64,000 nucleotides of DNA, from positions 124,001 through 188,000 of the forward strand of contig NZ_WAJR01000002.1 of the NCBI RefSeq assembly GCF_008831035.1. The letters are read 5' to 3'. The stretch is from Ellagibacter isourolithinifaciens (GTDB taxonomy: Bacteria > Actinomycetota > Coriobacteriia > Coriobacteriales > Eggerthellaceae). Of the stretch, positions 10,141-17,969 are shown one piece after another. The translations under genes and the position numbers were made by a program. Numbering within the stretch: the first letter of the stretch is position 1; each line of letters begins with the position of its first letter. The notes under the pieces are model-generated. The model saw nothing but the letters and a program-made list of their open reading frames with translations. It was not told where the DNA came from and searched no databases.

Positions 10141-10374
10141 GCCCGCCGTCCTTCGCTGTAGCCTTTTGTCTTCCTGCCCCCCTGCGCCCCGCTTCGCGGT
10201 GCTCGGGGTTCAACAGTCCACTGGACTGTTGAGGATGCTCGGCAGGCTTTCAGCGCGGGCTGTCGTCCTCCGCCGGAGCTCTCCTCTTTCCTGCCCCCCT
10301 GCGCCCCGCTTCGCGGTGCTCGGGGTTCAACAGTCCACTGGACTGTTGAATAATTGAAGTCTTCAGTTCTCATG
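10121..10374. repeat. Duplicated queA start flanking two 62-bp direct repeats
   Basis: Bases 10121-10141, which encode the queA start, recur exactly at 10354-10374. Between them are two identical 62-bp units at 10171-10232 and 10288-10349. Each unit contains the 10-bp arms CAACAGTCCA and TGGACTGTTG around one base, a near-perfect palindrome, plus the dyad CCCCGCTTCGCGG. The sequence just before each unit is also partly similar, so the repeat unit is really about 117 bp and degenerate at one end. The layout suggests insertion or amplification of a small palindromic element with duplication of the target. Confidence 0.9.
10137..10373 (-). CDS. Short repeat-derived frame overlapping the queA start (possible leader peptide)
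   Basis: This 78-codon frame begins with a second copy of the queA N-terminus (MRTEDFNY). It then runs through both 62-bp repeats, each giving STVQWTVEPRAPRSGAQGG, and stops with a TGA that overlaps the ATG of queA. The copy has a good ribosome-binding site (AAAGGA), probably the ancestral queA site. Composition and repetition argue against a functional protein. What matters is that ribosomes starting at the ancestral site would finish exactly on the present queA start. Whether it is translated is unknown. Confidence 0.4.
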   Translation of the reverse strand: MRTEDFNYSTVQWTVEPRAPRSGAQGGRKEESSGGGRQPALKACRASSTVQWTVEPRAPRSGAQGGRKTKGYSEGRRA

Positions 10375-10406
10375 TAGTAGTCCTTTAATCGTCGCTTTGC
10401 GTTCGG

Positions 10407-10727
10407 TTAATCGTCGATGTCGATGAACGCAAAGTCATCGATATCTTGGCGAGTGTGTATGATTCGCCATACGATAAGGTTCTCGCTGTTGAAAGAATAG
10501 AAAATGCGGTAGGGGCTGACAAGCCACGATCGGTACCCTTGGTGAGAAAGTCTTTCGTCGGCGAAGGGACGGCCAAGCTCGGGCGTCTTGCAAAGGTGAT
10601 CGATCGCTTCGACGATCGAATCGTAGACTTTGCGGGCTGATTTCGGTACTTTCTGCACCTCGCCTAGATAAATCACTATCGATTCTAAATCGTATGCAGC
10701 GCGAGGACGGTAGAGGGGGGCGAGCAT
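10407..10727 (-). CDS. RelE/ParE-family toxin
   Basis: A 106-residue protein of the RelE/ParE superfamily, whose members are ribosome-dependent mRNA endonucleases (RelE-type) or gyrase poisons (ParE-type). It shows the family pattern: YRPRAAYDLESIVIYL (N-terminal helices), a middle ELGRPFADERL loop, then strands YRSWLVSPYRIFYSF and LIVWRIIHTRQD, with the conserved Tyr-Arg-Ile and terminal His-Thr-Arg-Gln. The ParE-like end (HTRQDID) makes ParE a little more likely than RelE. Its ATG directly follows the TAA of the antitoxin (TAAATG), typical of coupled toxin-antitoxin translation. Confidence 0.88.
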   Translation of the reverse strand: MLAPLYRPRAAYDLESIVIYLGEVQKVPKSARKVYDSIVEAIDHLCKTPELGRPFADERLSHQGYRSWLVSPYRIFYSFNSENLIVWRIIHTRQDIDDFAFIDIDD

Positions 10728-11015
10728 TTAAATGCTCCAATGTGCGAAAAGGCGCTCGATGGAATCGCCGACTGCCTGTTTCGTGAGCGATTCCGATCGA
10801 TACTTCTCCTCGATTTCTGCTTCGCGGAGTTTCTGCACATAGCGTTCGTGTCGCTGCTGCCCTTCGTACGCTTCGCAGTCGATAACCACGAGACTTGCCT
10901 TGCCGTTCTTCGTCATGAAGATGGGCTGTTGGCTCTCGCGCGCCAATTCGCATACATCGTTCAGATTGGTGCGAAGGTCGCTGATGGGCCTAATCTGCGG
11001 TATGGGCAATGGCAT
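10728..11015 (-). CDS. Phd/YefM-family antitoxin
   Basis: A 95-residue partner of the toxin at 10407-10727. The N-terminal 50 residues match the Phd/YefM DNA-binding fold: an IRPISDLRTNLNDVCELA helix, then PIFMTKNGKASLVVIDCEAYE, the family's central beta hairpin and helix. The C-terminal 40 residues are charged and probably wrap around the toxin. ATG 11015 has an AAGGAGG site. The upstream promoter is markedly AT-rich compared with its GC-rich surroundings and contains a dyad, consistent with autorepression and with lateral acquisition of the pair. Confidence 0.88.
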   Translation of the reverse strand: MPLPIPQIRPISDLRTNLNDVCELARESQQPIFMTKNGKASLVVIDCEAYEGQQRHERYVQKLREAEIEEKYRSESLTKQAVGDSIERLFAHWSI

Positions 11016-11039
11016 AGATTCCTCCTTAGAACAGAAGAA

Positions 11040-11059
11040 ATTATAGCATATATTTATGC
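11040..11059 (-). promoter_or_regulatory. Promoter and dyad of the toxin-antitoxin pair
   Basis: On the minus strand TATAAT lies at 11040-11045. Immediately upstream, GCATA-TATT-TATGC at 11046-11059 is a short palindrome of the kind bound by Phd-type antitoxins. The -35 box is weak. Confidence 0.5.
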
Positions 11060-11081
11060 AAAATTTATACGCAAATATATA

Positions 11082-12989
11082 CTACACTGATTTTTCCAAC
11101 GCGAGCAGAGCAGCGCCGGTCGCTCCAACGATTTCGGGGTCCTCGCAGATGAAGAGCTTCTCACCGATGAGCTCCTCGACCGCGCGCACCACGCCGGGGT
11201 TTTGGGCAACGCCGCCCGTCATCATGTAGGCACCTTCCAGACCGACGCGCCTCATGAGCGAATACGCCTTGCCGGCCACGGCGCGGCAGACGCCTGCTGC
11301 GATGTCGGGTTTCTCCTCGTTGTTGGCGATGAGCGAGATGACCTCGGACTCCGCGAAAACCGAGCACATGCTGGCGATTTCCAGGTGCTTCTTACTTTCG
11401 AGCGCCGCTGGCCCCAGCTCGTCGAGGCTGATCTCGAGCGAGCGCGCGATCATTTCGAGAAAACGTCCCGTGCCAGCCGCGCACTTGTCGTTCATCGCGA
11501 AATCGGTTACCTCGCCCGTGGCGTTCACGTGGATGGCCTTGCTGTCCTGGCCGCCGATGTCGAGGATGGTGCGAACGGCGGGGTTGAAGTAGTGCGCACC
11601 TCGCCCGTGGCAGCTGATCTCGGTTACATTCTCGTCGGCGAATGGAATGCTCACGCGACCGTATCCGGTGGCGATGGTGCATGCGATTTGGTCGGGTGCG
11701 ATACCTGCGCGCTCGAGCGCTTCGCGATACGCTCGCTCGGCGGAGGCGCCCGCCTTCGCGCCCGTTCTGATGACGACGCTCGCGACGATCTCGCGCGCCT
11801 CGTTCATGACGACGGCGTTTGTGGAAGTCGAGCCCGAGTCGAGCCCGACGACGAAGGTTGCGGTTTTGCTCATGGGTGAGCCTTTCTGGCTTGCGAGGTG
11901 TTCTTTTTGCGAGGCGCCTATCGATTCGAGGAACGCCTCGAGCCGTGTGAGCATCTGCCCGTGGCTTTGCACGGTGCAATCGGTCTCAAGCGCGAGTATC
12001 GGCGCGGGCGATGTCCGTTTAAGGTCGCTGTACTCGTAGGAATACATGTCGCAAAATTGCACGGTATGGAAGACCAGCCCATCGATCTGGGGAAGGACGT
12101 GGTCGAAGAAGGCTTTGCGCGGGGATATGTCCCGCATGCGCGCGCAGGGAAGCTGCGTGAGCACGTCGTGCGCATAGTGAGCAAGCGTGTCCGCCTTTTG
12201 GGGCACGAAGCGGCGGCTTGCGTTCGTGCAGGTGATGTCGAGGGCGATGTTCACGCCGTGCGATTCGAGGATTCGCTTGATTTCGGCGTTCGCGCGTGCG
12301 CCTGCGATGCCTACGTTGGGCATCGCAGGGGAGAAGTGCGTCTGCGGTTGCAAGGCGTTGTCGACCCGCGGGGCGGCGACGGCCTCGTCCGCATTGCGCT
12401 CAGAAGCTTCGCAGCCTTCGCTCCATGCGGCCGAGTCCGCCGCCTGGTTGCTGCTGGCGAAACTTTGCGAGACGGAGCTCGACTTCGCGAGGCGGAATGA
12501 AGGCTGCGCAGCTTCTGAATGAAGTCTCGCGTAGTCGAGCTCCAAGGATGAGTCGCAGGTTCCTTCTGCAGGGCAAGGGGTGCCGCCGAGCTGGGCGAAC
12601 AGCTTCTTTTCCGAAAACGTTGCATTGGCAAACTTGCCGTATGAGGAAAGGAGTTCGGCCACGCGTCGCTCGAACAGCGCGCAGGCTGCCTCGCCCGTGT
12701 CGCGCGGCACGTCGAGCACGTGGATGAACAGGTTGGGAGCTTGCGCGCGCAGCGCGTCGGCGAGGCGGCGCATACTGTCGCAGCAGGTGGTCAGCACGAT
12801 GCCGTCAAGGTTACCCGAAAGGACGGTCTCGAACGTCGCCTTCGCGAAACTGCACACGTTTGCGTGCATGCAAGACTCGGCAGCGTCGAAGCTGACGAGG
12901 CTCTCATCAGGCTCGATGCGCTCCATATGCGCGCCCATCGCCTCGAGCGCCTCGGCGGGGACGTATTTGCAGACATACCCGATCCTCAT
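11082..12989 (-). CDS. 2-hydroxyacyl-CoA dehydratase beta-like subunit fused to its ATP-dependent activase
   Basis: A 635-residue fusion. Residues 1-360 resemble the HgdB/BcrC-type subunit of 2-hydroxyacyl-CoA dehydratase and benzoyl-CoA reductase, which holds an iron-sulphur cluster; cysteines occur in VLTTCCDSM, DITCTNAS, VQFCDMYSY and ETDCTVQS. Residues 373-635 are a complete HgdC/BcrA-type activase of the ASKHA fold: GLDSGSTSTNAV, then DIGGQDSKAI, then TGGVAQNPGVV. The two cluster-binding cysteines of the family sit in NDKCAAGTGRF and MCSVFAESEVI. The activase spends ATP to inject one high-potential electron into the dehydratase. These parts are normally separate genes. An AGAAAGG site before the internal ATG at 11873 could also give a free 263-residue activase. 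The beta domain holds an 85-residue low-complexity insert. ATG 12989 overlaps the upstream gene by 4 bases. The substrate is unknown. Confidence 0.85.
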   Translation of the reverse strand: MRIGYVCKYVPAEALEAMGAHMERIEPDESLVSFDAAESCMHANVCSFAKATFETVLSGNLDGIVLTTCCDSMRRLADALRAQAPNLFIHVLDVPRDTGEAACALFERRVAELLSSYGKFANATFSEKKLFAQLGGTPCPAEGTCDSSLELDYARLHSEAAQPSFRLAKSSSVSQSFASSNQAADSAAWSEGCEASERNADEAVAAPRVDNALQPQTHFSPAMPNVGIAGARANAEIKRILESHGVNIALDITCTNASRRFVPQKADTLAHYAHDVLTQLPCARMRDISPRKAFFDHVLPQIDGLVFHTVQFCDMYSYEYSDLKRTSPAPILALETDCTVQSHGQMLTRLEAFLESIGASQKEHLASQKGSPMSKTATFVVGLDSGSTSTNAVVMNEAREIVASVVIRTGAKAGASAERAYREALERAGIAPDQIACTIATGYGRVSIPFADENVTEISCHGRGAHYFNPAVRTILDIGGQDSKAIHVNATGEVTDFAMNDKCAAGTGRFLEMIARSLEISLDELGPAALESKKHLEIASMCSVFAESEVISLIANNEEKPDIAAGVCRAVAGKAYSLMRRVGLEGAYMMTGGVAQNPGVVRAVEELIGEKLFICEDPEIVGATGAALLALEKSV

Positions 12990-14347
12990 CGCGCGCCGCC
13001 TTTCGTCTCGGCGGTCCCGCCTTGCGCAGTGCTTTCCTCGTTGACGTTTCCGCCCTGCGCGGCGCCTTCTGCCCGCTTCGCCTCGAGCACCTCGAAGAAT
13101 GCCTCGAGGCGCGTCTTTATCTGCCCGTCGTGGCTGTTGCGCTCGTCGATGCCGTCGCCGTCGAGCTGCAGAAGCGGCACGCCGGCTTCGTGCAGGTGCT
13201 CGCGCAAAAGGGCGCTCCCGCCTGAGGACTGCTTGCATCCCCAGTGGCAGAAGTGGATGACGCCGTCGGCGTGCGTCGCGTCGAGCAGACGGTCGACGAG
13301 TACGAGCTTGCGTTCGTAGGGGCCGTTCATTGCGTTGCCGATGAGCTTTTTGGCGAGCGCGCGAAAAGGATCGGCGTCGTCGAGGTCGCTCATCGTGCAA
13401 AAGGCCATATCGACGGCGACGATCTGATGGGCCGGGCTGTAGTCGAAGGCGGCTTTCAGGCTTTGCTGGTAGTACGGCATGAGGTGCACCCAAAGGATTT
13501 TGTCGCCCTGAAGCCTCGGCGCACGCTTGATGTCGTCCACCATGAAGCGCAAAAGATCGTGCAACTCCTCGCTTCCCGCCGAAAGCTGCATGGCGAGTAC
13601 GAAGAACAGGTGATGAATGAACTCGGCCGGGTAGAAGTGCTCCGCTTGCAGGCGCATGAATTCCCAGGCGAGGATATTCGTCTCGCGCTCGACTTCCAGA
13701 AGATGGGAAAGGCGGCTCTCGTCGAAGGGCACGCCCGTCAACTCTTCGAGCGTACGCGCGAGCTCTCGCAGCTGGTCGGCGAGGTAGTCGATCGATGCGT
13801 CATCGTTATCGTAGGGCACATCGAGCAGCACCATGGGGACGTCCATCCGTTGCCCGAGCTGGCGGAAGGTGCTCAGGTTACCGTCGCAGGCGCAGGAGGT
13901 GGTCACGGCGAGCCGTGGCGCATGCAGCACGCCCGTCTCCATCATCCCCATGACCGTTTTGTGGTACGTGCACAGCGTGGGCGCGATGCCGGATTCCTGT
14001 GCGCGGTCGATGAAGTACGGCGCTGCGTGGTATCCCGAGAAAAAGCTTGCCAGGCACTCGACGCTTACGGTTCCCAGACCGAAGCACTCCATGATCTCCA
14101 CCGGTGCGAACACGTTGCCCCATACGTAGTTGCTTTCATGTCCGAGCTGGTCAGACACGAGGCCCAGTGTGTAGGCCTCCAGTTTGTGATAGCCGCGCGC
14201 CGCATGGAAGTTGGGAAGATGGCGCGATCCCCAGGTGTTGCCGCGAAAGCCGATGAGGGCGTCTCGCCAGGCGCGCTCGGGGTCGGTCTCGCACGTGCGC
14301 CGCACGTGGTCCATGTAACGGTGTATGGGGTCGGCGAAAGGTCTCAC
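12986..14347 (-). CDS. 2-hydroxyacyl-CoA dehydratase-family protein (HgdA/BcrB-like subunit)
   Basis: A 453-residue protein of the 2-hydroxyacyl-CoA dehydratase/benzoyl-CoA reductase family (COG1775). Family landmarks include an N-terminal cysteine-bearing region near APVEIMECFGLGTVSVECLA, a middle LAVTTSCACDG, and the C-terminal HFCHWGCKQSSGGSALLREH followed by GVPLLQLDGDGID. These segments supply [4Fe-4S] ligands in the family. It probably pairs with the fused beta-activase protein, whose ATG it overlaps by 4 bases. It starts with GTG 14347, which overlaps the queH stop (GTGA), so the three genes should be translationally coupled. The last 25 residues are Gly/Glu/Ala-rich and look disordered. 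Reaction and substrate cannot be read from sequence. Confidence 0.88.
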   Translation of the reverse strand: MRPFADPIHRYMDHVRRTCETDPERAWRDALIGFRGNTWGSRHLPNFHAARGYHKLEAYTLGLVSDQLGHESNYVWGNVFAPVEIMECFGLGTVSVECLASFFSGYHAAPYFIDRAQESGIAPTLCTYHKTVMGMMETGVLHAPRLAVTTSCACDGNLSTFRQLGQRMDVPMVLLDVPYDNDDASIDYLADQLRELARTLEELTGVPFDESRLSHLLEVERETNILAWEFMRLQAEHFYPAEFIHHLFFVLAMQLSAGSEELHDLLRFMVDDIKRAPRLQGDKILWVHLMPYYQQSLKAAFDYSPAHQIVAVDMAFCTMSDLDDADPFRALAKKLIGNAMNGPYERKLVLVDRLLDATHADGVIHFCHWGCKQSSGGSALLREHLHEAGVPLLQLDGDGIDERNSHDGQIKTRLEAFFEVLEAKRAEGAAQGGNVNEESTAQGGTAETKGGAR

Positions 14348-15168
14348 TCTGAAACTTCCTGTTTTGCCTGCTCGCGAAGCGATTTGAGAATCGCTCGCTT
14401 GCGGGCTTGCTTTTTATCATAGGCTGCGCGTGCGGCGCGATGCTGTTTGAGCTCCGCCTCGGCGGCGGCGATCTCGGCGGCGTGCTCGGCGCGTTCTGCC
14501 TGTTTCGCGGCTGCTCGCTGCGCCTTGCGCTCTGCTCGCTCGGCGGCTGCTTCCTCGTCGCTTATGCGGCAACCGCAGTAATTCTGGCGATACATCTCGA
14601 GGGCGCGGCTTCGGCGCGTGGCCTCGTCGTAGTAGGGGCGGAAGTCCTCGAAGACGCCCTCGATTCCCTCTCGCTTGGCCGCCCGGCGCACTTCTTGCTC
14701 GATGACCTGGGTGTATTGGTAGGGGCTTACGGAAAGCGTGGTGCCGATGCCGTCGAAGCCCCGCTCGGCAGCCACCCGCGCCGTCTCTTCGAGGCGTAGC
14801 CGATAGCACGCGCGGCAGCGGGCCTCTCGGCGCGCGGGGTCGACGGAAAGGACGTCGGCGCGGAGGGATGCGTCCTCGCCTGTGGCCGATTGAGTTTCCC
14901 TGCGTGCTGCCTGCACGTCGGCGAGCGCTGCATCTCCGATGCGCCCCGCAGCCTCTTCCCAGGTGGCAGGGTCGTAAGGACCCTCGATGACGGGAATGCC
15001 CTCGCTTTTCGCCCAATCCTCGAGCGTGGCGAGGCGGTGCGCGTACTCTTCGCGCGGTGCGATGTTCGAGTTTGCGTAGTAAATGGCGATATCGTGTCCC
15101 GCCGCTTGGAGAAGGCGCACAGGCTCGAGCGAGCATGGCCCGCAGCATGCGTGCAAAAGCAATTTCAT
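14344..15168 (-). CDS. queH: Epoxyqueuosine reductase QueH
   Basis: Reduces epoxyqueuosine to queuosine in tRNA, the final pathway step, as the non-orthologous alternative to QueG. The 274-residue protein starts with the diagnostic LLHACCGPCSLEP (adjacent Cys pair and a third Cys), followed by the nucleotide-fold segment IAIYYANSNIAPREEY. A CRACYRLRLEETA block with two further Cys and a YCGCRIS motif near residue 212 complete the iron and cluster ligands. A 35-residue insertion (about 76-110) and a long Ala/Glu/Lys coiled-coil-like tail lengthen it beyond the usual 180-220. ATG 15168 is followed directly by the conserved Lys-Leu-Leu-Leu-His. It heads an operon with the dehydratase-like genes. 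Confidence 0.93.
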   Translation of the reverse strand: MKLLLHACCGPCSLEPVRLLQAAGHDIAIYYANSNIAPREEYAHRLATLEDWAKSEGIPVIEGPYDPATWEEAAGRIGDAALADVQAARRETQSATGEDASLRADVLSVDPARREARCRACYRLRLEETARVAAERGFDGIGTTLSVSPYQYTQVIEQEVRRAAKREGIEGVFEDFRPYYDEATRRSRALEMYRQNYCGCRISDEEAAAERAERKAQRAAAKQAERAEHAAEIAAAEAELKQHRAARAAYDKKQARKRAILKSLREQAKQEVSE

Positions 15169-15360
15169 CTGCGGCTCCTCTCGCCCTCGTGGATTCAACC
15201 CAACGGATACTAGCACAGGGCCGAACTCAGCCTGTGCCGCCGCTGGCGAAACCGCCAAACCTCGATGTTTGCAAAGGCGTGGCGTGCATGCTTTCGCCCC
15301 TCGTTTTCCGCACTTTGCGTGTTTGGCGTCGCGCTCGGCGGCCGAGGCGTTCCACTCTTT

Positions 15361-15412
15361 TATACTGTTGTTCGTATCGAATGTGCGGTCCGCCCGTTGG
15401 GGCGGTCTTTTT
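15361..15412 (+). promoter_or_regulatory. Promoter and terminator-like leader hairpin before the HAD-tgt operon
   Basis: TATACT at 15361-15366 is a good -10 box. About 25 bases downstream, CCGCCC (15390-15395) and GGGCGG (15400-15405) form a tight hairpin followed by TCTTTTT. This looks like an intrinsic terminator placed between promoter and first gene, so it may act as an attenuator. The hairpin ends 16 bases before the start codon. Confidence 0.45.
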
Positions 15413-15428
15413 CTGGGAAGGGTCTTTC

Positions 15429-17337
<1,909 letters not shown>

Positions 17338-17340
17338 GAC

Positions 17341-17384
17341 AGAAGCCGCCCGGTACCGAGGGCTGTCGGCGCCGGGCGGCTTCT
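17341..17384 (+). terminator. Terminator after tgt
   Basis: AGAAGCCGCCCGG (17341-17353) and CCGGGCGGCTTCT (17372-17384) form a perfect 13-bp stem beginning three bases after the tgt stop codon. Confidence 0.8.
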
Positions 17385-17386
17385 TC

Positions 17387-17464
17387 CATCGACAAAACTT
17401 GCATATTTGACAAGTTTCGTCGATGTGATAGTCAAAACTTGCAAATCTCGCAAGTTTTGACTAT
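17387..17464. repeat. Two tandem related hairpins
   Basis: Arms 17387-17401 and 17411-17425 match at 14 of 15 positions. Arms 17428-17442 and 17450-17464 are perfect 15-bp complements (ATAGTCAAAACTTGC). The two hairpins share the core CAAAACTTGC and are 41 bases apart. They are AT-rich, lie beyond the tgt terminator and belong to no gene. They could be protein-binding dyads, a structured RNA or a dispersed intergenic repeat. Confidence 0.85.
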
Positions 17465-17554
17465 GGGATAGAAATTGTGAACAGCATCGACTTCCTTCTG
17501 CATCGGTAGGTCGCATATGAACCTCGCAGGCTTTGCGAGTCGGCGGAGGGGCTC

Positions 17555-17710
17555 TTACAGCAGCTTGATTGCGGCGGCCCCTAGAATCATGATGAGGACG
17601 CCGAGTATCTTCTGCCTGTTAACTGCTTTTTTCGGAGACTCGAATATCCCGAAATGATCGACCAGAATGCCGCCCGTCGTGGAGCCGACCAAAAGAACGA
17701 CAACCGTCAT
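17555..17710 (-). pseudogene. Relic of a DUF606 (YdcZ-like) membrane protein, C-terminal end only
   Basis: The minus strand encodes VVVLLVGSTTGGILVDHFG, then a Lys/Pro turn and KILGVLIMILGAAAI before a stop at 17555. This is the last transmembrane pair of the DUF606/YdcZ family of DMT-like transporters, normally about 140-150 residues. The open frame continues upstream to a stop at 17828-17830, but that part (Lys/Arg-rich, GIIGKHPRRQDDS) does not resemble the family and offers no ATG. Only about 50 residues of a transporter remain, so the gene looks 5'-deleted. No ribosome-binding site is seen. Confidence 0.6.
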
Positions 17711-17969
17711 TTCGCTAAGGACGGAGAATGCCTTCCACAGCCAGCTATCATCCTGACGACGGGGGTGCTTTCCGATGATGCCCTCCTGCGTTTTGCTAGG
17801 CTTCTTTACCGCAATTTTATCTACCTTTCAGAATAATTTTTTGCATCATGACACAAGTTGCTTTCTCATGCGGCCTAGTTGTGCAAAAATGTGAGGGTTA
17901 GGTTTACTGGCAGATTTCCCGTCGCGCATGGTTTTGCGGTAGGGGGACAGGGCAAGGAAGAAAACGCAC

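Noticed and set aside
10171-10349. Intact insertion sequence at the queA start
   Set aside because: No transposase frame and no terminal inverted repeats bounding a gene; only two short repeat units are present.
10171-10349. CRISPR array
   Set aside because: Only two copies of a 62-bp unit with one 55-base spacer, a palindromic unit, and no cas gene nearby.
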